DNA of 40,566 nt from Priapulus caudatus (Eukaryota > Priapulida > Priapulimorpha > Priapulimorphida > Priapulidae): positions 134,206-174,771 of the forward strand of contig NW_014577626.1 in the NCBI RefSeq assembly GCF_000485595.1, read 5' to 3'. The notes under the pieces were generated by a model. It was given only the letters and a program-made list of their open reading frames with translations, was not told where the DNA came from and did no database searches. The stretch's first letter is position 1, and each line of letters starts with the position of its first letter. The translations under genes were made by a program, and so were the position numbers. This document shows positions 20,125 to 30,900 of this stretch, one piece after another.

Positions 20125-20310
20125 TCACTGTGTATGTGTACACACAGCTGGATCTGAAGTGTAGGCTGGGCTGAGTCCACAAAAATAATAGTTGACACCA
20201 TCATGTGAATTTTTTACAACCTTCCAAGGTGGCTTGACTTCACATGCTGCCTTCCTTACTCCATCTAAATAAGCCACTCGTTCGATGGCAGGTGGGGGTG
20301 ATCTCGGTGT
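20125..20310 (-). CDS. Probable exon, Cys-containing extracellular domain (MRH-like?)
   Basis: The acceptor TCATTTTTAG opens a frame of 61 codons: TPRSPPPAIERVAYLDGV, then ACEVKPPWKVVKNSHDGVN, YYFCGLSP, DPAVCTHTQ, then TGA at 20125-20127. The spacing of Trp, DG-YYF-C and a late AVC resembles a mannose-6-phosphate-receptor homology repeat, where a strand ends at the first Cys. This is a weak resemblance, not an identification. The frame may splice out at GCT/GTGTGT before the stop. The right-arm copy (35114-35300) has one lost and two gained bases. Confidence 0.45.
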   Translation of the reverse strand, partial: TPRSPPPAIERVAYLDGVRKAACEVKPPWKVVKNSHDGVNYYFCGLSPAYTSDPAVCTHTQ

Positions 20311-20509
20311 CTAAAAATGAAGAAAAATATAACGAAAAATGAAGCAAAACTTAAAAAAAGCACTATATAGACGAATGGAAGGATGCAGATAGAAGTTAGT
20401 TACTTATTATAAATACATTGTAATATAATATGAATTTTACTAAGTCAGAATCTAAAAAATGGACATGTTAGCCAAACTGGACATGTTAGTCAAACTTATA
20501 TGCATAATG

Positions 20510-21040
20510 CAGGGGTAGAATTTAACTTTTGAAACTACTCACAATTTTTTGCGAGCGGGTCAAATTTCAACTCGCAAAATCCAAAACACTCGCATTTTTA
20601 ATATAATTATTTTTGTAGTGTATAATATGTAAACACTAATTAAAAATGTTATCTTTTTAGTTACTTTATAAATGTTATATAATGTTGAGACGACTTTATT
20701 AAGCCAGGCTACCAAGCGTGAAGATAGAATACTCTTGGTAGCGGCCGATCGCACGAGGTTTATAATCCTTTACTCAGTTTGTAGACAGTACGTGTTTATA
20801 ATTTTGCAAAAATTAGTTGGTCTAGTTCTGTTTTGACTTATGTTGACAAGTTGTTACTTTTAAAATGCCTGGATATGGGATGTTGGATTTTGATAGTCTA
20901 AGTCATCACAACAGAAAGTAGAAGAAGTAGAACAGATTATATGTCACTCGCACAAAAATGCAAGTGCTTATATTTTCTACTCGCAATTTCGGGAATCCAC
21001 TCGCATTTTGCGAGTGTGCGAGCGTTAATTTCGAACCCTG
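20510..21040. mobile_element. MITE with CAGGG ends, hAT-like, left-arm copy
   Basis: It runs from CAGGGGTAGAATTTAACTTT to TTAATTTCGAACCCTG, with internal clusters of CTCGCA/TGCGAG near both ends. The end type CAGGGTTCGAAATTAACG is widespread in marine invertebrate DNA. A convincing 8-bp duplication is not seen. A full counterpart lies at 34418-34918, and a right-half copy at 27026-27181. Confidence 0.7.
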
Positions 21041-21609
21041 ATGTTTTTCTTTGTTTTTTTTCGGGCCACCAGATTTCATTTTCGGGCCACCAAAAATTGA
21101 AAATCAATGATTTTGGTGGCCCGATCGGGCCACTGAAAAAAAAAGTTAGTGTCGAGCCTTGGAATAAGAGTATATCAAAATTATAGTATAGTGCATAAAA
21201 ATCAGGAGTAGATAATAGGGAGGAGTGTGACATCAATAAACAAGGGAAATTCGTCATTTACTAGCCTTATAATACCTACGATTTACTACACGTAACTCAT
21301 CAACTTGAGCTCAAAGTTCGGACACTAAGTACATTCGCCCTCATTCGTACGAAATCGTTTCTGTAGGACACCCGCAATCTCGTAGATACAGCTAAAACGT
21401 TACGACCGTTCTCCAATTTCTTGGCCATCATCCAACCCATTGCGCGCTATATTCCAAAAGAGCGCATGAGCGTCTGGGCTCATCTGAGGTCTGTTGCTAC
21501 GGTTATAAACGTAAATTTCAGTCGTGCGTAGTACCCCATTCTTGTTAGGGCGCATGATATGCAGACACGCAGTGGCGTAACATCATTGTTGACATGCCAC
21601 TATCGCAGA

Positions 21610-21688
21610 TGGAGGTAGGGGAGGGGGGGGAGGGTGGGGGTGAGGGTGGGGGGATGGGGTGGGGGGGGGTTAGAGGGGAGGGGCATTA
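21610..21688 (+). repeat. G-rich tract, quadruplex-capable
   Basis: Runs of 3 to 9 G separated by one or two bases fill about 80 bases of the plus strand. This exceeds the usual four-run quadruplex pattern several times over. Confidence 0.8.
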
Positions 21689-22285
21689 ATAGCCAAAGCC
21701 AGTTTCAACTCCTGTGTTACGTCAACAAATCCATGTTTAACCCTCCTCTTGGAGGGTCAAAGGTTATCGACACTTACTCTTCACTTCGTCAGTGGAAAGA
21801 CACGATTTATGGTCCTTTCAATAAAGCCATAAATGGTAGGTCACCGCTGAACAAAAGTTTTTCATCGCTCGGTAACACATTGTCTCAGAAATGTCTAAAA
21901 TATCTGGCACTGTGCCCATTTGACTTGTTGACTGTGGACCTCATTTCGGCACGAGTGATGGCTTTACCTACCATGATGCTATACACCGACTATCCCGAGC
22001 CTTAGGTTGAGCCGTTTCGATTTGATGCCGCAAATTCTGCATTTCTCCTTACCTTAAGTTAAGGATGGGAATGTTCCCCTTCTTTTACACCTCTTTTGAC
22101 CTTTGACTTTGCCCCAGCTTCAACATCCCAACTCGTTTCGGATTACCCCCCACGTCCGAATATCGTGACCTGTACGTCGAGCGTTAGATTTGTGCCAAGC
22201 TGTTGACGGACGGACGGACGGCACGCTCCACGACGGCACGGAGGCGGCAGGTACCACGTGACGATATGGCGTCTCTCAAGCCTGA

Positions 22286-22304
22286 CATCTGACTATGTCA
22301 GATG
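22286..22304. repeat. Short perfect hairpin
   Basis: CATCTGAC TAT GTCAGATG. It lies just after a GACGGACGGACGG run (about 22205-22222), the same association seen in other GACGGAC repeats of the window. Confidence 0.7.
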
Positions 22305-22656
22305 ATAAAAAGCAGTACTAACGCGCTATTGCTGTAACTCGAGCGAGGCATGTGGCTCGCTGGGAGATTAGGCAATCAACATCGGCGAGTAACTTTGACC
22401 CGGTAACAGCTACACAGGCCACCTTGTACATAGCTGGCATGCTTCACGCCGCAGCCAACAATGATTAGCTTTCGTGAGGTTGTTGCGTCGTCTCCATCTC
22501 TGCGAGCACAACGCGCAATTCACGTCACAAGGACTTGGACCGTTTCCATTAATAAAATGATGGTTAATTGAATACCTTGTCAGATAGCGCCTTACTACTA
22601 CAGTACAGCATAGTTTTAATGTTTGATTTGAACCTAATAACTTTCCAGATGTTGTA

Positions 22657-22810
22657 GGTCTCGAGACCGGTCTTGGTCTCGAGACAGGTCTCGAGACCTG
22701 TTTTCCTTGGTCTCGGGTGCTCGCGTCTCGCGGCTCGAAGTGCATGACGCGGGATCGGACTCCGGACTCGAGCCTCCGGAATCGAGGTACTCGGGTCCGA
22801 GACCGGCCGA
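22657..22810. repeat. Degenerate GACTCG/GTCTCGAGAC repeat, block 1
   Basis: GGTCTCGAGAC recurs at the left and ACTCGGGTCCGAGACC at the right, with CGGACTCCGGACTCGAG between. This is a simple CG-rich hexamer-type repeat inside the hAT-like element. Confidence 0.65.
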
Positions 22811-23522
22811 GCACCTACATATATAGTGGTCATGATTCCTGTTTGTCGCGCTTTTACAATTCGCGCGTGGGCGAGTACACGCGCATTCATTCGTATTCAA
22901 CCACGGGCTAATAATGTACCAGGCGTCAAGCAATCGTCTTACTGGGCTGCAGCACGTGAATTATTAAGCAGAAAGCGTGTTAAATATGTTTCATGACCTA
23001 TGTGCGAAGTACTAGTAGGTATACTATTTGACTCTACACTTCGAGGTAGTAGGTATAGGTAGTACGGTACTAAGTACTAGCAACTCTCTCATTTGAGTTC
23101 ACCAAGCGTGTCATTCTCGTAACACAATGGATCGTTCTTTGCCGTTTCGTATGACTTCGTGTCCTCTGTGTTTCCGGACTGACTATACACGTTCGATGTA
23201 CTACGATTGCCGAGTGCTGTTTTTTTCCCAGATCATCTCATAAGCCAGTCGTGGTGATTGCCATATTCTACATTCTTACATTAGAATGGTTCGTAGCGTA
23301 ACATGCTAATGCACATTTATTTTATTTTTATTTTATTTTCCAACACGTTATATTTCCAAGTCGCAAATATGCTGGTCAAAGTGTCGACGTATGAAGTTTC
23401 TATGGTACTTTCTATTTTATGCAAAAAGTTGACAGATCAGCGGGCAGGAACACCCCCCCATTTTTGAAAAACACCTAATAAAGTGAATGCGACTTGTTCG
23501 GTCTGTGACCCTTTTTTTTATC

Positions 23523-23672
23523 AAAACTGGACTCGGACTCGGACTCCGGACTCGGGTGGTGCGGACTCGGCTCGGGTTGCGCGGACTCTGACTGGACTCG
23601 ACTCGGACTCGACTCGGGGGGTGCGGGACTCGGATCGGACTCGGACTCGGGGGGGTGCCGGACTCGCCGTAC
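23523..23672. repeat. Degenerate GACTCG repeat, block 2
   Basis: GGACTCGGACTCGGACTCCG at the start is followed by further GACTCG units separated by GGGG or GCG. It shares its unit with 22657-22810, about 0.8 kb upstream. Confidence 0.75.
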
Positions 23673-23784
23673 AACTTTGATAACTTCACTTCACACCCGT
23701 TAAATTACCGATGCCACAGTTATGGCCCGCCGCCATTGTTGCAAATGACAGTAACAGAGTGGAGAGGTAAGGTAAAGCCTCTTT

Positions 23785-24365
23785 CACAGAAATTCGACCG
23801 CTCACTCTTGTCGATGCGCGATAGAGACGAATTACTCCAAACGCCATGATATTGGCATCTGTGTGTAGGCTGAATGATCACTTGTTCGAAATATAGTCTT
23901 GACATGGGCTACCACGATTACCAGAATTATATGATTAAATCCTGCTCAATTTTGCCGCTAATTTCCATGAAAGCCGATTTGACTAAACCGGACCAACATG
24001 CGGAATCCCTACTGCTCTATTATATCCTTTGGGACCAATCACAGATGTGGCCGCGTGGACCGTCACTTAGCGGCTCCGGCGCGGCGATAGCTCTCTTGGA
24101 GTTAGGGCAGGCGGAATGCAACTCTCCCAGAGTGCAATGCGCCGCATTGCTCTATGTTCTTGTAGGTTTACCCAAATCGGCCTTCATCGGGAAATTTGCC
24201 GGCCAATTTGAGCAGGATTTATCATATATTTGGGTAAAGTCTGTTGTACCATGTTGCAAAGACGTATTATTCGAACAAGTGATCATTCAGCTACAGACAG
24301 ATGCCATATCATGGCGATTTGGAGGTTTATTTGTCTTAGTGCCTCGACAAGAGTTGAGCGGTTGG
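23785..24365. repeat. Inverted repeat nested in the hAT-like element
   Basis: 23785-23900 and about 24255-24365 are reverse complements with indels: GACCGCTCA/TGAGCGGTTG, CTTGTCGATG/CGACAAGAG, GCTGAATGATCACTTGTTCG/CGAACAAGTGATCATTCAGC. The 350-base spacer is GC-richer, with no clear gene. The 198-codon frame at 23874-24470 runs through the arms and is probably incidental. Confidence 0.7.
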
Positions 24366-25043
24366 ATTTCCTGTGGATTCACGCGTTTTTACTCTCTTCC
24401 TATATACTGTGTATTTGTGCGCATGCAATGTTGCGCCGCGGGCTACTGTGTTGCATTCGCGTGTATTTAACGGTGGTTTGAGTTGAAGTTATGTAGGTCA
24501 GAACAACATTGAGATATTGCTGGTCTGTGTGTAGCTACTGACAAGTTGTATTTATTTAACATCATTTTTATTTATTTGAAACGGTTCCAAGTGCCTGTGA
24601 TTAGCTATCGAGAGAGCAAACGTTACAGCGACTGCGCGCCAGGTTGTTGCTTTTGTCTGAATTTAGTTGCGCGCAACTGGGCGTTGGATTAATGGCAGAG
24701 AATGAAGTAATCGTGTTCGTACGTTTTAGGCTGTATATTACGGATTGCGGTGTTTCTACGAGAAACAGATTTCGCTACGATGCATGTGCCGATGTTCTGT
24801 GTCCGATTTGAGCTTCAAGTTGGATGAGTTACGGTTGAGTAAATGTAGGTATTATAAGGCTAGTAAATGGACGATTTCCCGTTGTTTCATTTGGTTCACA
24901 ACTCCTCCCTATTATCTACTCCTGATAAAAATCCAAAGTACCTATGGTTTGCATAATAAAAGTATAAACGAAAGACTTACCATGTAGAAATATGACTTTT
25001 CATTTCCAACGTTGCCATGATTACTACACGGTACACGTACACG

Positions 25044-25180
25044 TACAGTACGGGGGTGCAAATCCACTTTAGGCACCTTAGCCTTAGGTATCACCATAGG
25101 TATCACGAAGTGCCCACTGATGCACAGACTTTCCTACTTTGCCTTATATCAAGGATTGATCATTTGATGCACAAATGTTT
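25044..25180. repeat. Single-arm copy of the 7655-7940 MITE family
   Basis: GCAAATCCACTTTAGGCACC, then GTATCACGAAGTG, GATGCACAGACTTTCC and ATATCAAGGATTG occur in the order of the MITE arm at 7835-7940 read backwards. Confidence 0.65.
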
Positions 25181-25367
25181 TACTTGGCCCACATGAATGC
25201 TGAACAAGCGACCTATCGGGACAAATAATACTATTATACCACTAAATTTTTTGTGCTATTTTTATTTTTATTATTATGATTTTATTATTAATTGACATTC
25301 ACTTATTGTTATATAAGTTTACATATTATATAATTATGTAATCTCTAATCTCTATTATGTACTATTG

Positions 25368-25430
25368 ACCCTAACCATGATCTAACCCTAACCTAACCAA
25401 CCCTAACCCTAACCCTAACCCTACCCTAAT
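25368..25430 (-). repeat. Interstitial telomere-type repeat (CCCTAA)n
   Basis: CCCTAACCCTAACCCTAACC (about 25400) with degenerate CTAACC units before it. TTAGGG telomeres occur in vertebrates and most other non-arthropod animals, which speaks against an insect host. Confidence 0.8.
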
Positions 25431-25559
25431 TGTCAAAAATAAATAAATTAGCAAAATAATAAAAAATTAATAAATAGTGACAAATTATGCCATCAGAGAA
25501 GAGAGCCGGTTGTTTAGTTTTCAGGGCTCCGAAACCGGATCCGGTTGTTTAGACACTTC

Positions 25560-25690
25560 GTAATCGGCGCACCAATATCGGCCTGACATTGCCAATATTG
25601 GCCCGACATAGGGTTAACTGGCTATATTGCCATTATTGGCTCCAGGTTGGCAGAATAATGCCATTAATGGCATGGGGCTAAATGATACAC
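25560..25690. repeat. Degenerate repeat of ATTGGC/GCCAAT units
   Basis: CCAATATCGGCCTGACATTG and GCCAATATTGGCCCGACAT stand next to each other, then TATTGCCATTATTGGC and ATGCCATTAATGGCAT. These are short palindromic units in loose tandem, with no coding potential. Confidence 0.55.
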
Positions 25691-25892
25691 TTTCCTTGAA
25701 TGTCAGTGTTGGCTGAGCATATTTGAATGAAAAAGATTGTACTATTATTCTGGTTTCAATAAAAATTTATTAAAATGTCAAAATGCATAACAAAACAAGA
25801 AAATATATTTAATTTGCTCAGTGTGGCTAGCAGTAGCAAGTAGTTCAATAAGATATCCTATTGATCCACAAAAATCTGAGTATTTTTGCACA

Positions 25893-26031
25893 TGAGCATT
25901 TGGACGGCATTTACAGGAAATTGTCAGCAATAATAGCTAGGTGAAAGAGAGTAGAGAAACATTAAGACTGTGGTAGTAAATAGATTTCGTATTTATTTAG
26001 CATTATATTTTATTGAAATGCTCCAAGTGCC
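25893..26031 (+). repeat. Solo arm of the CAGGCACTTG MITE family
   Basis: GAGCATTTGGACGGCATTTAC through GTAGAGAAACATTAAGACTG to CCAAGTGCCTAG matches the right arm of the whole element at 30660-30808. Confidence 0.7.
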
Positions 26032-27025
26032 TAGGGGCGCGCGAGGAGTCAGCAATCAATGTGTTTGTATATATTGTATCTACGATGAATATGATATGTA
26101 TATCTACGAGACAATCATGTACCCTAATCGTTTGAAATTTTATTTTCATAGCTTTTATTCCAAAACCATCATAGAATATTCGAACCGCTCAGAATTGTTA
26201 CTTAGAAGTTGAGATGTGCTTAAAACATGTTTCGTAATTTCATTGCAGTTATTGCAGAAAATATGCAAATGCAGAAATCAGCTAATCATTCTATATGTTC
26301 TATCTTAATCGATTCGTCATGTTCCCTAACAATAGCAAAAAATAACAAACCACATGAGAATGTTTCTCGGAAAGAAGTTGGGATAATGCCCAAAGATGTG
26401 TAGGCTTATATATTAAAATTGCGTGGCGGAAAATTTTGAACACGTGCTGTAATGTCATCCCCGCATTTTCGAGATGACGTCATCTGTCCTGTCCTAGACT
26501 CCTATTACATGTACACTAAAATTCTACCGTAATCTGAATAAACCATAATATGTTCTAAGATGCTATAATGACCATTTGAATGGCGCTGTAACACCAGTGG
26601 ATCCACAACGTCACCGACCGTCAAGGTCATTAGAGGCAATCGCAGAAGCGGCTCCACTTTTATAACACATTCTTTCCGTCACATAAAAACGCGAGCTGTG
26701 GAAATATGCTTTTATCACAAAATGCTCAATGTCTGTCACATATAGGAGCTTATCCTTCGTTTCATTGCTTGACACGAATCACGTAGGCAACCCAGACCTA
26801 TACCCGCTAGAAGCATGATATATACCTTAAATTCATACATATATGTATAATATCAAAACAATGTTTGTACAAATTACATATTCTTAGTAGTAGCATGTTT
26901 CCGGGTTTCTTACAGTAGGCAGCTACGTCGGACCGTAGATATAGAATACAGTTATATATATAATATCATAATATATGACTGGAGGTCTTGCGGCGAGACA
27001 CAGGAACGTGCGTATTTAGGATTAC

Positions 27026-27941
27026 TTTTAAAATGCCTGGATATGGGATGTTGGATTTTGATAGTCATCACAACAGATTATATGTCACTCGCACAAAAAT
27101 GCAAGTGCTTATATTTTCTACTCGCAATTTCGGGAATCCACTCGCATTTTGCGAGTGTGCGAGCGTTAATTTCGAACCCTGGCATGCATTATTAATATAT
27201 TCAGGTGAATATATTAAACCATCCTACGTACAGGGTCCTTCCAAGCAAGTGGCTTCGCAACTTTGACACTTTTTTGTGGCATAGATTTCGTAAGGCTTCC
27301 TACATTTAAAGCCCTTCTTCCTCGTGGACCTGGAATAGTAATAGATACATATTAGCTAGTGTATGTCATCCAAACCCCACGCATGCACATACGCATATAA
27401 TATCTATATCATAAGAGGGGAGAGGCCGATTTTCCGACGCTGTAATCTCCGCCGCGGTGAACATCAAGCCCACGCCACCGATCTCAGTGTGTAGCCCGTC
27501 TGTCGGACACCAACATAGGCTTATCCATATTTGTTAAATCCAGCCATATTTGTAGATATAATCAGGAGTAGATAATAGAAGATCTTCTATTATCTACTCC
27601 TGATATAATGACGATAAATAGAGTGATAATTTTAGCAGTGGCGTGATGTCAGAAAAGTAGAACAGCCGAATTCCCACAAATGTAGCCATCTAGCGGACAA
27701 AGGCCAAAACTTTGTTAATACCAGGTTAAACTATGCCAAATTTATAAAAAAAAAATTATTATGCACTCAGTTGTCAGTTGACAGCCCTCGAGACTAACAG
27801 TTGTCCGATAGCCCGGGACAAGTGAGTCTATGTCGGACAAGTTATTCTCTTGCCTAGTTGCCTGATAGGACAACTGAAAAATTCTAGTTGTTTAATATTC
27901 CTAACATCCTTTGAGCCAGGGCGCTATCGCACCACGTTCTC
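27026..27941 (+). repeat. Inverted duplication, inner block, left arm
   Basis: The reverse complement is at 33671-34590. Shared landmarks are GGTTCGAAATTAACG, the 40-base palindrome, and CCTTTGAGCCAGGGCGCTAT at the inner end. The inner edge (27941) lies three bases past the stop codon of the spacer gene. 27026-27181 also repeats 20865-21040. Confidence 0.88.
27563..27602. repeat. 40-bp perfect palindrome made of two hAT-like ends
   Basis: CAGGAGTAGATAATAGAAGA is followed directly by its exact reverse complement. The first 16 bases equal the terminus of the element at 21203. ATATAAT stands on both sides. It looks like a minimal end-to-end derivative. An identical copy lies in the right arm at 34002-34041. 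Confidence 0.85.
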
Positions 27942-27944
27942 AAA

Positions 27945-30900
27945 TTAGTTTGTGTCCGATACAAGTGCGTAGCTGATGATCAACAACAGAATAAGTGCCC
28001 ACGCGTTCCCCGTGTGTGCCACGACGCCTGCTTGTAATACGGTCAGGAACAGCTGGTCTTTTCTGGGATTCGTGCCGTCGTAGTAATGCACGGGGCAGTT
28101 GTCGTCTGCAACAAATTGTAAAGCCTGGCGTTAGCGCTATTGAATGTACGCAATTTTTTCTTAGTCGGAGTAATTTATGCGCGATCCTTCACCCACAGCT
28201 GGTGGATTCACGCTCATCGGGGTCTGGGGGCCGTTGTCAGAAACATCGTAAAGGTATAAAGTGAACTAAAGTTAATTTCGGACAACGGGCCCCTGTCTCC
28301 AAGCGACACGTACGTCTTTAATTACGCACGTAGTGTCGTGTCGTAGCGTGTGCGTCCACGGCACCTGCAGGCGTACAGAGAGACTTTCAATTATCATTCG
28401 CACGTGAAAAAAAGATGTCGAACTATATTGCAGTGAAATGCGGCGCATGTTGCAAATTAAACACGCTTGACATGCGGTGCACGCTTTCGAATTTATCAGA
28501 TTTATTTAATAATCCTTGTTAGGCTGAGTCAAGAACTCCCCGTGGCGGTGCCTATAGTTGATTGCAAACGCCGAATACGGCTTAGAGGGTTATTGTAAGG
28601 TCAGGTGATAAATCCGGGAAATGAATTAAGACAAGATATGCTACTTAATTTCCGCTTGTGGAATCAACGTTCGAAGAAATCATAGTATCAGCAGCATATA
28701 AAAACCAGAGGCCTTTTATCAAAATCATCATTCATGGTTATATTGCCTTTATAAATCCAAAATGTCATAACTTTTTCGGGACACCTCATATCATGCACTT
28801 TAATATTTATGACTCTGACTATCATTTTAGACTTATGACAGTCATAATTACACGTGATGTTACTGACAACGGGTTCAATGACTAGGTTAATTGCTCTGTC
28901 TGTCTATAGACATATATATATGTGAGTCTATATGTACATGATATGTCTATAATGTAAGAGGTCTGTGACTTACATATTCTTTCTGAGTCGCGCAGTACGA
29001 GCTGTAGACTAACACCGTCGCTGTCAGCACGCTCCGTTTGAAACCTTCCGCAAGCACTTCTATGCGAGCGGCTGAGCGTAAACTGTCCGTAACTATCGCG
29101 AAGTATTACCTGCAAAACGTAAGCATAAAAGTATAGCTGCAAAAACTACAACCCCCAGTATCATGAGGGAAAAACGAGACGTACGCACGCACGCACACGC
29201 GCGTATATATTATACATGTGCTTTGTTTTCGTATCGCGAGATTTCTTCAAATTCTGAATTCAAAAGACAATACTGACCGAGCACCCGATAAGAATAGCAT
29301 AAAATCTATATAGTGACCCTTGTTATAGCCTCTAATAGTGCAAAAATAGTAATTCAACGAGGAACATTCATATTCATGTCATCCTTACCCAACATCGATA
29401 CTTTGAGTAAGCATCATCTTTGTCATATGTGTACATCATAGCCAATGTGTCCTCGTTCCAATAGGCCAAGCAGCGCCATTTGTAGTCGACGATTTCTACA
29501 GGCAACCGCATATCCAATATAGGTAATTAGGTATTAATAGATTTGCGATGGCACATATGTGCGATTTATCATCCAACTGCTGTGTAGTATTGGCCGTAGC
29601 CTGAGCAAGTTCCAAGGGGAAGATGGAATTTAGTGAAATCAGCAAAGAAATGACGAGAAAGGGGTGGAGCTCTTAGTAAACTTGCATATTAAGGTGGAGA
29701 TACATTGTGATTTAATCTTATTTTATCTTTAATTATATGTTAGATTTTATTTCGTCTTTTCTCCAAAACTCAGGAGGTCTTTTATCACATTCCCACAGAG
29801 GCTGAGGTCCCGGCAGTTCTTAGTCAACTGATAACCCACGATCAGAGGTCACTTCAAGGTCAACTAGACCCACCTCGTAAGCCTAATCTTAAAACATTAC
29901 TACTCTCATAGAAACAAGCGCCTACAATATAATATATAATCATAATAATTGATCATAATAATTATTACATAATAATACCCTATAAATTACGATAAAGTCA
30001 ATTACATAATTATATAATTAATGATTTAGGTTATTATGGGGCCAACCTCGAAGAAATTCCATATGGAAATTCACTGGATTTAATCTTTGGTGTGTGTATA
30101 ACCAACGCCCTGTTTAGTGTAAGAGATTAAGAGTGCAGCCACAAACATACCGTATTTGAAGTTGACTTCGCGTGCTCGGTAGTCCAGTGTTTTACACTTG
30201 TTTATGTTGATCATCATGGTGTCCGGAGCATTAGGGCAGATCCTTAACTCCGTGTGCCAACTTGTGCAGTTGATTTCAGGATCCCACGGCGTTTTTGTTA
30301 CGCCTGTACCGATCCGGCGTGAAAAAAGGTAATTTTGTTTTATATTTCACTTAATAAATCACTTTATTACGCTGCACTTATATCGAGTAATGTTGTTTGT
30401 GCGTGTGTGCGCAGGCACTTGGAACGTCTCAATTAAAAAAAGGTAAATAAACACGAAATGTATTTACTACCAAAGTCTTAATGTTTGTCTACTCTATTTC
30501 ACCTATTATTGCCGATAATTACCCGTAAATGCCGGTCAAATGCTCATCTGCAACACAAGTACACCACACGCCCGCCCTGTGCACAAACAACATGAATAAG
30601 AGAGAACATGAACTCTCTTATTCATGTTGTTTGTGCACAGGGCGGGCGTGCAGTGTACTTGTGTGTTGCAGATGAGCATTTGACCGGCATTTACGGGTAA
30701 TTATCGGCAATAATAGGTGAAAATAGAGTAGAGAAACATAAGACTTTGGTAGTAAATACATTTCGTGTTTATTTACCTTTTTTTTAATTGAGACGTTTCA
30801 AGTGCCTGTGCGTGTGTGCGTGTGTGCGGTGCGGAGGACGATTGTGCGTTCGGATGAGCAGGCGAGCGTGCGTGCTTGTGTATGCGTGAGTTATACCGCC

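Larger units (their letters stand above)
17800..21040 (+). repeat. Inverted duplication, middle block, left arm
   Basis: The reverse complement is at 34418-37740. Matching landmarks include GGTCCCTCGTACGATAACAG at about 18709 and CTGTTATCGTACGAGGGACC near 36687. The block covers the exons at 19133 and 20125 and the CAGGG-ended element. The right copy differs by many single-base indels. Confidence 0.9.
21195..24932. mobile_element. hAT-like element, 3.7 kb, long inverted ends, exact 8-bp target duplication
   Basis: The element body is 21203-24924. ATAAAAAT stands on both sides (21195-21202, 24925-24932). The ends are CAGGAGTAGATAATAGGGAG and its inverse. The inverted ends stay alignable for about 270 bases (21203-21470, 24650-24924), sharing for instance GACACCCGCAATC and TTGAGCTCAAAGTT-type words. 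Eight-base duplications with CAGG/CCTG ends point to hAT. The interior has no transposase frame; it holds a G-tract, two GACTCG clusters, a nested inverted repeat and an unconvincing frame at 21634-22005, so it is non-autonomous. Relatives are at 17267, 32860-33516, and the tiny palindromes at 27563, 34002 and 32679. Confidence 0.8.
24933..27025. other. Repeat-rich stretch without a gene
   Basis: Besides the repeats listed separately (25044-25180, 25368-25430, 25560-25690, 25893-26031) I see only AT-rich DNA. None of the short frames carries a family motif. Confidence 0.5.

Noticed and set aside
21634-22005. 123-codon frame
   Set aside because: It begins in the G-tract and lies in transposon interior; no recognisable domain. 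Left as part of the element.
23874-24470. 198-codon frame
   Set aside because: It spans both arms of an inverted repeat; composition and lack of motifs suggest chance openness.
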